This document shows, in pieces, positions 15,031-25,015 of a stretch of 62,208 nt of DNA. The translations under genes and the position numbers were made by a program. The stretch's first letter is position 1. Every line of letters begins with the position of its first letter. This DNA is from DAOUTW01 sp964523575 (GTDB lineage: Bacteria > Zixibacteria > MSB-5A5 > GN15 > JAAZOE01). The notes beneath the pieces were generated by a model. That model made no database searches, was not told the origin of the DNA, and worked only from the letters and a program-made list of their open reading frames with translations. The stretch spans positions 1-62,208 of the forward strand of contig CAZGAV010000014.1 of assembly GCA_964523575.1 (NCBI GenBank), read 5' to 3'.

Positions 15031-16566
15031 ATGTTAGCAAAAATTATATCCGCCGCCACTTCGGGCATCGAAGCCTATAAAGTCGAGGTCGAAGCTGACG
15101 TTCAACAGATGTTGCCGTCTTTTGCCACCGTGGGTTTACCGGACGCCGCCGTCAAGGAATCCAAAGAGCGGGTTCAGTCGGCAATCAAAAATTCCGATTT
15201 CTTCTTTCCGGCCAAGAAGGTGACTATCAATCTGGCGCCGGCCGACATTAAAAAGGAAGGGTCTGGTTTCGACGTGCCGATCGCCATCGGCATCCTGGCC
15301 GCCACGGGGCAGATTTTGCGTGACGATTACGAGGATATGGTCATGGTCGGCGAACTGGCCCTTGACGGCCAGATCCGGCCGGTGCATGGTATCCTGCCGA
15401 TGGCCATCCATGCCGCCAAAAGCCGGATGAAACAGATGATCGTCCCGGTGGAGAACGCCAAGGAAGCGGCCATGGCGCAGGAAATCGACGTGTACCCGGT
15501 CAAGAACCTGACCGAGGCGATCGGTTTTATCGAGGGGGCGGTCAGTATCGAACCGTTTCGGATCGATATCGATTCCGTTTTCGAACAATCGCGCAAATAT
15601 GATGTCGATTTCTCGGACGTTCGGGGACAGGAATCGGCCAAACGGGCTTTGGAAGTCGCCGCGGCCGGAGGGCACAACATAATTTTGGTAGGTCCACCGG
15701 GGTCAGGAAAGACCATGATGGCCCGGCGATTGCCGACGATTCTGCCGAATATCAGTCTGGCCGAGGCGCTGGAGACGACCAAAATTCATTCCGTGGCCGG
15801 ACGACTGCCGAAGGACACGCCATTAGTCGCGACCCGCCCCTTCCGCGACCCGCACCATACCATTTCCAATGCCGGTTTGATCGGCGGGGGCAGTATCCCC
15901 AAGCCGGGCGAGGTATCGTTGGCGCATCATGGGGTCCTGTTTCTGGATGAGATCGCCGAATTCCGCCGTGAGGTACTGGAGGTCCTGCGCCAGCCGATGG
16001 AGGATGGCGTCGTGACCATATCGCGTGCGGCCACGTCGCTGACTTACCCGGCCAATTTTATGCTGGCGGCGGCCATGAACCCCTGCCCCTGCGGTTATCA
16101 CGGCGATAATAACCACGAATGCACCTGCAGTCCGGCTCAAATTCAAAAGTATATGTCGCGTCTGTCCGGGCCGATGATGGACCGGATCGATATTCATATC
16201 GAAGTTCCGGCAGTCAATTTCAAGGAATTATCATCTGACGCCAGCGGCGAAAAATCGGCGGTAATTCGCGAGCGGGTCAACCGGGCGCGGCAAATGCAGT
16301 TGGAGCGGTTCAAAAATTTTGAGGCTATTTACTGCAATGCTCATATGGAATCGCAATTGATCCGGGAAATCTGCGCTATCGACGAAAAGGCGCGGTCGCT
16401 GTTGAAACTGGCCATCACCAAGCAGGGGTTGTCGGCCCGGGCCTATGATCGGATTTTAAAGGTGGCGCGGACTATTGCCGATCTGGACGCCAGCGAGCAG
16501 ATCGACACTCCGCATATCGCCGAGGCAATCGGCTATCGGTCGCTGGATCGAAATTTGTGGATGTAG
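15031..16566 (+). CDS. comM: YifB/ComM family Mg-chelatase-like AAA+ ATPase
   Basis: A 511-residue protein with three parts: an N-terminal Lon-protease-like S5 domain (about 1-170), an AAA+ Mg-chelatase core, and a C-terminal chelatase domain. The core has Walker A GPPGSGKTMM and Walker B HGVLFLDEIAEF, then the cysteine-rich AAMNPCPCGYHGD...CTCS segment typical of YifB. ComM is a hexameric branch-migration helicase that helps integrate incoming DNA in natural transformation. The ATG at 15031 gives the family start MLAKI; an in-frame ATG seven codons upstream lies in the repeat leader. It converges on mfd. Its presence does not prove competence, as the gene is widespread. Confidence 0.93.
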   Translation: MLAKIISAATSGIEAYKVEVEADVQQMLPSFATVGLPDAAVKESKERVQSAIKNSDFFFPAKKVTINLAPADIKKEGSGFDVPIAIGILAATGQILRDDYEDMVMVGELALDGQIRPVHGILPMAIHAAKSRMKQMIVPVENAKEAAMAQEIDVYPVKNLTEAIGFIEGAVSIEPFRIDIDSVFEQSRKYDVDFSDVRGQESAKRALEVAAAGGHNIILVGPPGSGKTMMARRLPTILPNISLAEALETTKIHSVAGRLPKDTPLVATRPFRDPHHTISNAGLIGGGSIPKPGEVSLAHHGVLFLDEIAEFRREVLEVLRQPMEDGVVTISRAATSLTYPANFMLAAAMNPCPCGYHGDNNHECTCSPAQIQKYMSRLSGPMMDRIDIHIEVPAVNFKELSSDASGEKSAVIRERVNRARQMQLERFKNFEAIYCNAHMESQLIREICAIDEKARSLLKLAITKQGLSARAYDRILKVARTIADLDASEQIDTPHIAEAIGYRSLDRNLWM

Positions 16567-16692
16567 TGGTTCGGTAAATTCGGAAATGACGCTAATCGTG
16601 GGAAGCAGTTTAGGATAATTATAGATTGATCTCTGCATCATTGCCCCCCGGTTCAGGCGTCGGCGGGCATAATTTATTCAGAAAAATCGATA

Positions 16693-19600
16693 TTAAGCAT
16701 GCACTTTGCGGTTGACCTGAGCGGAGCCGATGGCGTCGAGGGCTTTGCGCATATAGGGCAGTCGGTCGGTCGAATTGATGGCCGATAAATCCGCCGTAAA
16801 TTTGAAACCTCCCATCATCGAAAATTCCAGTGGCACATCCACCGCCTGCCGAATCGCCTCGATATCGCTCCGCGTGAATTCAATTGCGGGCGGATATTCA
16901 ACCGTGATGCGCAGTCTATCGACCTTGACCTTGTCGGCGCCGCTGATGGCGGCCGCCAGACGCAGTCCGGCGGCGTCGAATAGCTGAACCGCCTGAACCG
17001 GCATGCGCCCGAACCGGTCGAGGACTTCCTCGCGCAGGGCTTCGATATCGTCAAGACGGTAGCAGTCGGAAAGCCGGCGATAGATATCGACTTTCTGCTG
17101 CTTGATATTGACGTAGTCATCGGGCAGGAACAGGTCCAGCGGACCTTCGAGTTTGGTATCGGGGAGGCGTTCGATCTTTTCCCCTTTCAATTCCGCGACG
17201 GCTTCTTCGAGGATTTTGGTGTACAGATCGAACCCGATATCATCGATAAAGCCGGATTGTTTGGCGCCCAGAACTTCACCGGCGCCGCGAATTTCCAGAT
17301 CGCGCATGGCCAGCGCAAAACCGGAACCGAGATCGCTGTGGGCCTCAATGGCCCGGAGGCGTTTGCGCCCGACCTCGGACAACAGACGATAGGGCGGCGT
17401 CATCAGGTAGGCATAGGCCCGCCTCGGAGATCGCCCGACCCGACCCCGCAATTGGTACAACTGGGCCAGCCCGAAACGGTCAGCGCGGTTGATGACGATG
17501 GTGTTGACCGAGGGGATATCGAGCCCGGATTCGATGATGGAGGTGCACAGGAGAACCTGATACCTTTTGGCCAGAAAGGCCAGCATAACACCTTCCAGTT
17601 CTTTCTCATGCATCTGGCCGTGAGCGATACCGATTTCCACCTGAGGCAGAAGTTTCTTGAGATAACGGTACATGGCCTCGATGGTCTGCACCCGGTTGTG
17701 TACAAAATAAACCTGGCCATCACGGTCGATTTCCCTCAGAATCGCCTCAGCGATAACACTGGGGTTGAATTCGACGATTTCGGTATTGATGGGGAGTCGG
17801 TCGCGGGGCGAAGTCGCGATCAGCGACATATCGCGGGCGCCCATCATGGACAATTGCAGGGTGCGCGGGATCGGCGTCGCAGTGAGAATGATGGTATCGA
17901 CGTTCTTCTTGATCTTGCGCAATTTTTCCTTATGCGTCACCCCAAATCGCTGTTCCTCATCGATTACCAGCAATCCCAGATCGGCGAAATGGACGTCCTT
18001 GGAAAGCAGGCGATGGGTGCCGATGATGATATCGACTCTGCCGGCGGCAAGAGCCTCGACAGCCTCCTTTTGCTCGTTGCGGGTTTTGAAGCGTGAAAGC
18101 ATTTCCACCCGGATGGGAAACTCCTTCAGGCGGGACGAGAAAGTATTGAAATGCTGTTGGGCGAGAATGGTTGTCGGCACCAGAATCGCCACCTGTTTAT
18201 GATTTTCCACTGTTTTGAAGGCGGCCCGCACTGCCACTTCGGTTTTTCCATAACCGACATCGCCGCATATCAGACGGTCGGCCGGAGTGGGCGTTTCCAT
18301 GTCGCTCTTGACGTCATTGATGGCTTTGAGCTGATCGGGCGTTTCCTCGTACATAAACGACGCCTCAAGCTGTCTCTGCCAGACGGTATCCTCGCTAAAC
18401 TGGAACCCGGGCGCGGTTTTGCGCTCGGCGTAAAGTTTAATCAATTCGGCCGCCATGTCGGCGACGGCCTTTTTGGTCTTATTTTTCAGTTTTTCCCAGG
18501 CTGGAGTGCCGAGGCTGGTCAGGCGCGGGGTGGAGTCCTTGCCGGCGTAACGGGAGACACGGTTGAATTCCTCGATCGGCACATAGAGTTTATCGCCGTC
18601 CTTATAGACCAGCAGGAGGCAATCGCGCAATCGCCCATCGACCGAGATCGTTTCCAGCCGATTGAAACGCGCCAGACCGTAATCGGCATGAACGACAATA
18701 TCGCCGGGAGTGAGATTGGAGTATGAGGTTAAGGCCACGCCTTCTTTGTAGCGGCGGCGTTTGATGCGGCGAAAGTGACGGGAAAAAATCTGGTGGTCGG
18801 TCAGCAGGGCCGTTTTGAGTTCCTCGCAGACGAATCCGGCATGGATATGAAACACCTCGACCGGCACCGTGATACCGCGTTCGCTCAGGATTTCGCCCAA
18901 CCGTACGGCCTGCCCGGGGTTATCGCAGGTGATAACGGTCTGGTAACCTCGCTGCTGGTAATCGGCGGTGATTTCGGCAAGGTAATCGAGACGACTCCCG
19001 ATGGCAGGATGATCCTTGCATCCAAAATCGAAACGCTGATTCTGGAGGGAACGGAAGGGATGGATGGCAATATTGATGTGTTGGAGCAGGCGGCCGTACT
19101 GGCTTTCCGGTTCGAAATAGTACTGCTCGAAATGCGGCGGTTTGACGAATCGGCCTTTAGCCATTTCATAAAGTTCGGCGCCTTTTTTATACAGGTCGCG
19201 CATATCTTCGAGGAGGGCCTTGCCGCCGTCAAGAATGGCCAGATCGTCGCTTCGCAGATAATCGAGCAATGATCCCCGAGGCACTCCAAAGCTGATGGCC
19301 AGCCATTCGAGTCCTGGAAGATCAGGCTCGCAGATGAACCGGGCGCGCACCAGTTCGGCGTCTTTCTCGGGAAGCGTCTCCAGATGCTGTTCGATGGTTT
19401 CCGACCGGATCGGTACTTCGCGCCGCGGCAGGAGATCGACCTGATCCAGTTTTTCCACGGTTCGCTGGTCTCGCACATCAAAATGGCGCAATGATTCGAT
19501 TTGATCGCCGAAGAATTCGGCCCTTATGGGAAGTTCACTGGCGGCCGAGAAAAAATCGATCAAACCTCCACGAACGGCGAAATCGCCAACTTCCTCCACG

Positions 19601-20145
19601 GTGCCGACTCGATTGAAGCCCAGCATAATGAGTCGGGCGGCCAGATCGCCGGGGTCAAGTTCCTGTCCCACCTGCAAGTGCAATGAATGGGACTGAAACA
19701 TTTCACGATCCATAGTCGGTTCGATGAGGGACTGGGGTGGGGTGATAATGACACATTTCTGTTGTGAGCGCAAGGCCGAGAGGGCGGCCAAACGCTGTCC
19801 GGTGACTTCTCCGGAAGGTGAACGGAATTCATATGGGTACACCTGGCGCGGCGGGAAAAAATGAACCGCCTCTTCCCCGATCAGGTTGGCCAAGTCGTCG
19901 GTCAGGCTCTGGCCTTCATCGTAATTGGAAGTAATAAACAGGATATTGCCGCGATGTTCCTCGTGCAGAGCCGCCAGTAGATAGGCGACCGCGCTTCCGG
20001 CCAGCCCCGTCAGACGAATTGGCTCGGTCGGGGGCCGTCCCTCGGACGGTTTCAGAGCGGCATCTATTTCATCTCGAAGGAGAATGAATCGGGATGAGGC
20101 GGCAAATTTCTCTTTTATTCGGAGCGGAAGCGAATAGTCCGGCAT
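16693..20145 (-). CDS. mfd: transcription-repair coupling factor Mfd
   Basis: A full-length 1150-residue Mfd. The N terminus is a UvrB-like region (about 30-350) that recruits UvrA. Next come the RNA-polymerase-interacting domain (about 480-560; VHADYGLARF) and the RecG-like translocase, with GDVGYGKTEVA as Walker A, DEEQ as Walker B and TATPIPRTLQLS as motif III. The GRVGRS motif VI and the C-terminal TRCF/D7 domain follow. Mfd pushes stalled RNA polymerase off lesions and delivers the repair enzymes. The ATG at 20145 is preceded by AAAAAGGACATG. Its promoter probably lies near 20260, leaving a leader that contains a long hairpin. Confidence 0.97.
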   Translation of the reverse strand: MPDYSLPLRIKEKFAASSRFILLRDEIDAALKPSEGRPPTEPIRLTGLAGSAVAYLLAALHEEHRGNILFITSNYDEGQSLTDDLANLIGEEAVHFFPPRQVYPYEFRSPSGEVTGQRLAALSALRSQQKCVIITPPQSLIEPTMDREMFQSHSLHLQVGQELDPGDLAARLIMLGFNRVGTVEEVGDFAVRGGLIDFFSAASELPIRAEFFGDQIESLRHFDVRDQRTVEKLDQVDLLPRREVPIRSETIEQHLETLPEKDAELVRARFICEPDLPGLEWLAISFGVPRGSLLDYLRSDDLAILDGGKALLEDMRDLYKKGAELYEMAKGRFVKPPHFEQYYFEPESQYGRLLQHINIAIHPFRSLQNQRFDFGCKDHPAIGSRLDYLAEITADYQQRGYQTVITCDNPGQAVRLGEILSERGITVPVEVFHIHAGFVCEELKTALLTDHQIFSRHFRRIKRRRYKEGVALTSYSNLTPGDIVVHADYGLARFNRLETISVDGRLRDCLLLVYKDGDKLYVPIEEFNRVSRYAGKDSTPRLTSLGTPAWEKLKNKTKKAVADMAAELIKLYAERKTAPGFQFSEDTVWQRQLEASFMYEETPDQLKAINDVKSDMETPTPADRLICGDVGYGKTEVAVRAAFKTVENHKQVAILVPTTILAQQHFNTFSSRLKEFPIRVEMLSRFKTRNEQKEAVEALAAGRVDIIIGTHRLLSKDVHFADLGLLVIDEEQRFGVTHKEKLRKIKKNVDTIILTATPIPRTLQLSMMGARDMSLIATSPRDRLPINTEIVEFNPSVIAEAILREIDRDGQVYFVHNRVQTIEAMYRYLKKLLPQVEIGIAHGQMHEKELEGVMLAFLAKRYQVLLCTSIIESGLDIPSVNTIVINRADRFGLAQLYQLRGRVGRSPRRAYAYLMTPPYRLLSEVGRKRLRAIEAHSDLGSGFALAMRDLEIRGAGEVLGAKQSGFIDDIGFDLYTKILEEAVAELKGEKIERLPDTKLEGPLDLFLPDDYVNIKQQKVDIYRRLSDCYRLDDIEALREEVLDRFGRMPVQAVQLFDAAGLRLAAAISGADKVKVDRLRITVEYPPAIEFTRSDIEAIRQAVDVPLEFSMMGGFKFTADLSAINSTDRLPYMRKALDAIGSAQVNRKVHA

Positions 20146-20198
20146 CGCATGTCCTTTTTATCCCGCGCGACCTGTAATAGGTCCGGCTTATCATCCGT

Positions 20199-20244
20199 AA
20201 CGACGAAAGCCCCGACCGGCATTCGGCGGGGTAGTGTCGTTTTT
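20199..20244 (+). other. long hairpin in the mfd leader / terminator-like on plus
   Basis: AACGAC (20199-20204) pairs with GTCGTT (20236-20241), enclosing a second stem CCCCG/CGGGG with an inner CCG/CGG. Three more T follow on the plus strand, so it resembles a terminator in that direction, although no plus-strand gene precedes it. On the minus strand it would sit in the mfd 5' leader. Confidence 0.45.
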
Positions 20245-20259
20245 CATAATTGTCGGTTA

Positions 20260-20265
20260 ATTATA
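20260..20265 (-). promoter_or_regulatory. probable -10 element of mfd
   Basis: A perfect TATAAT on the minus strand lies 115 bases before the mfd start. No strong -35 is seen at the right distance. The predicted leader of about 105 bases contains the hairpin at 20199-20244. Confidence 0.4.
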
Positions 20266-20312
20266 CGGAATTTTGTACCGGGAGAGGCAGATTTTTTAAT
20301 CAATTGTGCGAA

Positions 20313-22199
20313 TTATTGATGGGGCGATATTTTATTCCAGAGGGCCTGCCCGGTCTGGGAACCGGGATCGCGTCGCAGGCCTTCGCGGCAGTATTGGGCC
20401 GCGCGGTCATAATCGGATTTTCGATAATACAGTTCAGCGAGACCGAAAAAGGCGCAGGCCAGATCGGGCGCCTGATTCATGGCGCGGCTATAAGTCGCCT
20501 CGGCCGTATCCAGCGAATCGAGTTCAATATAGGTTTCGCCCAATTTACACAGCCATTGAGGGTCCTTGGTCAGGTCGGCCGCAATCCTGAGATAGTAAGC
20601 CGCCTCGGGATATTGCTTTTGCTCGAAGGCAGTCAAACCCGCCATGATGGCATTGAGGCGGTCAGGATCGGGCATCCGGGCGCCGATCTGGGCATAATTA
20701 TAAGCGTCATCGTAGCGATTCAATAAATACAATGCCTGCGATATTTTGCCATAGATGGGCGCTGTGCGTTCGAGAGGGCTGATACTCTGCAGGGTGCGTA
20801 ATTCGTTTTCATAATCATGGTGAGTGCTGTAATAATAGGCCAGAAGCTCGTAGCCGTATTTTTGACCCTGAACAGCGTGTTTGAGTGCGTATTCGGAGCG
20901 GCGCAGGTTGGATGTGCGGTCGCTGTTGAGCAGAGTCCACGAAAACGTGATGAATAAAGACAAGAGAATGACGGAGGTAATCCGAACGGCGCGGCCGGGG
21001 GTGGTAATATTGACCGATTTAAATGCCGGAATTAGAAAGGAAACGGCAATCAGGGTGGTAGGCAACGCAAAAAGATCCCAGTCGCGGACCATTGATAATT
21101 GGGGATTGATTAGCAGGAGAAAACCGAAGGATGGGACAATTATCGACAGCATCAACCGCCGGTGAGGATTGGGTCGAAAGACCATGCGCGAAAAGGGCAG
21201 GAACATAATAAGTATCGGCGTCACCAGCAGAAATTCATTGAGGATATCGGACAGGTGTTTTAATGAAAAGACGGTGTATGGTCCCGAAAAGAAGGGAATG
21301 AAATATTCCGATAGGGGTCGAACGTCGTCGGCAATGACGAAATGCGCCAGCAATTGCGGGATTATCAGGGGCGTCAAGGACAGGAGAAAAAAGAGGATTA
21401 GTCCGACCGTGCGTTTGGATCTGGAGGCGAGACGATGGCCAACCAGAAGAATGTAGGACGGCAGGAGCAAAAGGCCGATGACATGGGAGAAACCGGCCAG
21501 AAGATAAATAATTGAGAGCGGCCAGAGTCCGGCCGACGATTTGGGGGAGCGAAAAGCCAGCAGGATATACCAGAAAGCGAATAGATAGACCAACGTATAG
21601 GATTCGACATAACCGAAAAAAAGCTGACTGGCGCCGAAGGATAATATGGCATAAGCGAAAAGGCTTTTGCGTCCATCGGTGAAAAGGTCGGAGCGCCAGA
21701 GGAGATAGACAAATATTGTTCCGGCGGCGATGCTTGTCGCCGCCATAGCGGTCGTGGCTCGGAAGGGACCAAATATAGTCAAGATTTTGTAAAGAAAGGC
21801 ATGGAACCCGAAATCGAGCATTTCAGTCGATTTGAAAATAAAGCCGCTTTCGATTTCGGAGGCTCGCTGGTAGCCGTCGCCCAGGGAATAGACCGCGACT
21901 CGCAGGAGGATGAATAAGACCGTCCAGAAAAGGGGCTGTAAATAAATTACGCTCCGGGGGGGATCCATAACCGGGCCCTCGATGAACCGTCGCATGGGGC
22001 GGGTCAGGAGGGATAATACTGCCGCGATGGCTAGGGCCGGATACAGGATGCGGACTATTCCAGAGAAGAAGTAAAGGTGATTGATGCCCCACCAGCCGTT
22101 TTCAGGGAGGAAGCCAATAACGACATAAAGCGCGAAAAGGCCCACGGCCGAAATCAGGGTAAGTTTCAGTTTTCCGTCTATGGCTTCTTCTGTTGTCAT
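20313..22199 (-). CDS. polytopic membrane protein with C-terminal TPR domain
   Basis: A 628-residue protein. The first 430 or so residues hold about ten hydrophobic segments, in the style of GT-C glycosyltransferases or O-antigen-type membrane proteins. The remaining 200 residues form tetratricopeptide repeats (for example DPQWLCKLGETYIELDSLDT and FGLAELYYRKSDYDRAAQY). The membrane part carries no motif I can assign to a defined GT family. The ATG at 22199 is preferred over TTG 22235, because TTG 22235 is inside the predicted -35. There is no Shine-Dalgarno, and the promoter places the transcript start at or next to the ATG, suggesting a leaderless mRNA. It might act in surface-glycan assembly. 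Confidence 0.7.
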   Translation of the reverse strand: MTTEEAIDGKLKLTLISAVGLFALYVVIGFLPENGWWGINHLYFFSGIVRILYPALAIAAVLSLLTRPMRRFIEGPVMDPPRSVIYLQPLFWTVLFILLRVAVYSLGDGYQRASEIESGFIFKSTEMLDFGFHAFLYKILTIFGPFRATTAMAATSIAAGTIFVYLLWRSDLFTDGRKSLFAYAILSFGASQLFFGYVESYTLVYLFAFWYILLAFRSPKSSAGLWPLSIIYLLAGFSHVIGLLLLPSYILLVGHRLASRSKRTVGLILFFLLSLTPLIIPQLLAHFVIADDVRPLSEYFIPFFSGPYTVFSLKHLSDILNEFLLVTPILIMFLPFSRMVFRPNPHRRLMLSIIVPSFGFLLLINPQLSMVRDWDLFALPTTLIAVSFLIPAFKSVNITTPGRAVRITSVILLSLFITFSWTLLNSDRTSNLRRSEYALKHAVQGQKYGYELLAYYYSTHHDYENELRTLQSISPLERTAPIYGKISQALYLLNRYDDAYNYAQIGARMPDPDRLNAIMAGLTAFEQKQYPEAAYYLRIAADLTKDPQWLCKLGETYIELDSLDTAEATYSRAMNQAPDLACAFFGLAELYYRKSDYDRAAQYCREGLRRDPGSQTGQALWNKISPHQ

Positions 22200-22206
22200 G
22201 GTTTGA

Positions 22207-22235
22207 AAAATAATACCGGACAAGTCGATTGCCAA
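22207..22235 (-). promoter_or_regulatory. promoter immediately before the membrane TPR gene
   Basis: On the minus strand TTGGCA (22235-22230), a 17-base spacer and TATTTT (22212-22207), then only seven bases to the ATG at 22199. That is the normal distance from -10 to transcription start, so the mRNA would begin at or within a base of the start codon. The same TATTTT -10 and geometry recur before the gene at 60663. Confidence 0.5.
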
Positions 22236-22312
22236 TGATAAATTCCGAGACCGGGATCAATTCGATCCCGCGATTTTACAAAAGAGTTGTCCGAAAAGCG
22301 TGAAAAGGTCTC

Positions 22313-23785
22313 TCAGTCGGTCCGATTGGGGTTGACCCATTGAAAACGGGTCAGGCCCTGATCGGAACCCAGCCAGAGATAGTCGCCGTCGGCAACCATG
22401 ACCGAGATGTTGATCGACGGCAGACCGTCCCGCTCATCGAAAATTCGCTTCCTGCCAGTTTCGCGTTCCAGGAGCATCAACCCATTATCAACGACGGCGG
22501 CAATATACTTGTCGTTGGCGACGGCGGCGTACACGCCCCCGGGAGTATCAGTGAAAGGCACCAAGGCGGCTTTGTGGGTTTTCATATCAATGCGCGTCAG
22601 GGCCCATTCGGAAGCGATCAGGATTTCATCGCGGTCAATACTGACGTGATGGATAAAGCCGCCCAGATTACCGTTGGGGTCTTTGAGCCGGCCAATTTTC
22701 TTGGTTGCAACATCAATATAGTACGCGCCCTTGTCGGTCCCGATAATAAGCCTTTCCCCTGCCAGCTTGAGAGCGGTAATGAAACGCTGGCCCAGGACCG
22801 ACGCTCCGACTTCGATAAGAGTATCGACCGAGGGGGTGTACAGGGCCAGACCAAGGGCAGTTCCGACCCAGACAGAATCGGACCGCACGGCCAGGGCCGT
22901 GGTTTCGGTTTCTGGGAGGCCGTCGCCCCGGGCCAGGGTGAAGTAATAATCATCGGAGCGATTTTTGATAGTCAATCCCTGCCGACCGGCGAAATATAGA
23001 TTTTTTTCATCGCCGGCGATATCATAGATAATCTCAGAATTAAAGCCGTTGAGATAACGCGGTTCGAAATAGGTGAAATGGTCATCGGCGCGATCGAAGA
23101 GAGTGACGCCGAGTCGCGAATCGGCATATTGGGGCTGAAGGTCGCCGGCGTTGCCGGCCAGCCAGATCGAATCGCCTTCGAAATAAATGACATCGGTTTG
23201 TTTCTGAAGCAATCCACACGGGATAAATTCGCCGCTGAGCATGTTGTCGTCAATTTCCAGCGGCCCTCTCCCCCAGGTCCCGGCAAAGGTATGACTGAAG
23301 CCATCATCGATCCAGGCCGTGATCTGGTACTGCCTGAAATAATCATCTTCGACATATCCCTGAACACTGAACCGGTAACCGAACGGCATCAACACCTGGG
23401 GCAGAGGCGAAGGTGGCACGGAAGAGCGATAATCTTCGGTGGGAAAATCAGTGGCCGGTAACCATCGGTCAATGGTGCTTTCGAAATCGTATATCCCGGC
23501 ATCGGTTTCAGCAGTTATATTTTGATCGTCGAAAGACACCGCCAGGCGGCGGATGTAGCCATTGCCGAGACCGTCGGAGACGGTGATGGGATCGTACCAT
23601 TTATTTTCAAAAATCTGGTAACGCAGGATTCCCTCGGTGGTGCCGAAGTAAGCGTATTCCTGACCGACGGCGATGCAGGTTATGTGTGAGAAATCGCTCC
23701 ATGTCACCGCCTGACCCTGAATGATTTCCGCCTCAGCCGTGACGTAAACCGACAACAGGAGATAAAGGGAAAGAAATATCTTCAT
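22313..23785 (-). CDS. secreted beta-propeller protein
   Basis: A 490-residue protein with a signal peptide (MKIFLSLYLLLSVYVTAEA) and then repeated propeller blades. Several blades have the pattern of two-component-regulator propellers, for example ITVSDGLGNGYIRRLAV, TLARGDGLPETETTALAV and DERDGLPSINISVMVADGDY. These GL-N-I blades normally sense carbohydrate in hybrid kinases, but no transmembrane kinase part is present. It may be a periplasmic or surface binding protein. The ATG at 23785 overlaps the stop of the M20 hydrolase gene by ATGA, so the pair is translationally coupled. Substrate and partner are unknown. Confidence 0.75.
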   Translation of the reverse strand: MKIFLSLYLLLSVYVTAEAEIIQGQAVTWSDFSHITCIAVGQEYAYFGTTEGILRYQIFENKWYDPITVSDGLGNGYIRRLAVSFDDQNITAETDAGIYDFESTIDRWLPATDFPTEDYRSSVPPSPLPQVLMPFGYRFSVQGYVEDDYFRQYQITAWIDDGFSHTFAGTWGRGPLEIDDNMLSGEFIPCGLLQKQTDVIYFEGDSIWLAGNAGDLQPQYADSRLGVTLFDRADDHFTYFEPRYLNGFNSEIIYDIAGDEKNLYFAGRQGLTIKNRSDDYYFTLARGDGLPETETTALAVRSDSVWVGTALGLALYTPSVDTLIEVGASVLGQRFITALKLAGERLIIGTDKGAYYIDVATKKIGRLKDPNGNLGGFIHHVSIDRDEILIASEWALTRIDMKTHKAALVPFTDTPGGVYAAVANDKYIAAVVDNGLMLLERETGRKRIFDERDGLPSINISVMVADGDYLWLGSDQGLTRFQWVNPNRTD

Positions 23786-24999
23786 CGGGGTCCGCCCGGC
23801 CAATTGAGAAGCAGATTGGCGACCGTGGCGGCCATGGTCGTGATGCCGACCTCAACTGCCTTTTCATCGACGATAAAGGCCGGGTGATGCCAGGGTTTGT
23901 CGGCTCCGATGGCGCTGTTGGCGACACCGAGGCGGAACATCGCGCCCGGGACCTTTTCCAGATAGCAGGCGAAATCTTCGCCGCCCATGACGAGAGGGAT
24001 TTCATGGACGCGGCCGGGATGTTTAAGAGCCCTGAATGACTGGGCAATGAACCGATTGACGCGCGGATCGGATTTCAGGGGCGGGTAATCGGCCACCGAG
24101 GTCACCTCAACCCGCGCCCCGAAAGCACTCCCGATCTCGACAGCCGTTTTTTTAATCAGCCGGGGAATTTTTCTGGTCAGGGCCGCATCGAGGGTACGGG
24201 CGGTGCCGATGAATGAGACCTCGCCCGCGATGGCATTGCGCACCGCGCCGCCGCGGATGATGCCAAAGCTGATGACGGCCGGTTTGATCGGATCCACCAT
24301 CCGGGAAACAACCTGTTGAAGGCCGGTGATGATCTGGGCCGAAGTTGTGATGGCGTCGATGGTCTTATGCGGCAGAGCGGCATGGCCGCCTTTTCCGATA
24401 ACCCGGATATCGAAATCGTAAGTCGAGGCCATACTGATACCATCGCGAAGGCCGATATCGCCGACCGGGAGGCTGGGATCGACATGCAGGGCCAGAATAA
24501 CATCGACTTTTGGTTTTTCCAGCACTCCGGCCTTGATAAGCGGCCTCGCGCCGCCGGGCGGGACTTCTTCCGCCGGTTGACAAATGAATTTGATTTTCCC
24601 CGAAAGCATATCACGGCACCGATGAAGCAGTCGGGCCGTCCCGACCAGAATGGCCATATGGACATCATGCCCGCAGGCATGCATGGCGCCGGGAATTTTG
24701 GAGGCGAATGGAAGACCGGTTTGTTCGGCAATCGGCAGGGCGTCGATATCGGTGCGCACGGCTATCACCGGACCTTTGCGGCCGGTATCAAGTTCGGCCC
24801 AGAAGCCGGTTTTGGCATGACGGTCGAATATTTTAATCCCCGGCAAAGTCAGTTCTTTTTTCAGCAAAGCGGTGGTTTTGAATTCCTGATAGCCGACCTC
24901 GGGATATTGATGCAGTCGGCGGCGTAATTGGACGGCCGACCGCGCAACACGCGGGCTGTCCTTTTGCAGGGCGCGAAGAATGGCTGGATATTTCTCCAT
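23782..24999 (-). CDS. M20-family amidohydrolase
   Basis: A zinc-dependent M20D-type aminoacylase/carboxypeptidase of about 405 residues. Metal-binding motifs are HACGHDVHMA (Cys/His/His ligands), QPAEEVPPGG with the catalytic Glu, ALHVDP, and the C-terminal MGGEDFACYLEK. The lid domain contains GGHAALPHKTIDAI. It should split an N-acyl amino acid or small amide in the cytoplasm, as no signal peptide is evident. The frame extends to GTG 25023, which would overlap the endonuclease V stop; ATG 24999 gives a normal family N terminus, and neither has a good ribosome site. It sits in the operon nfi - M20 - propeller. Confidence 0.85.
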   Translation of the reverse strand: MEKYPAILRALQKDSPRVARSAVQLRRRLHQYPEVGYQEFKTTALLKKELTLPGIKIFDRHAKTGFWAELDTGRKGPVIAVRTDIDALPIAEQTGLPFASKIPGAMHACGHDVHMAILVGTARLLHRCRDMLSGKIKFICQPAEEVPPGGARPLIKAGVLEKPKVDVILALHVDPSLPVGDIGLRDGISMASTYDFDIRVIGKGGHAALPHKTIDAITTSAQIITGLQQVVSRMVDPIKPAVISFGIIRGGAVRNAIAGEVSFIGTARTLDAALTRKIPRLIKKTAVEIGSAFGARVEVTSVADYPPLKSDPRVNRFIAQSFRALKHPGRVHEIPLVMGGEDFACYLEKVPGAMFRLGVANSAIGADKPWHHPAFIVDEKAVEVGITTMAATVANLLLNWPGGPR

Positions 25000-25015
25000 A
25001 CAGGTAATTACGATT

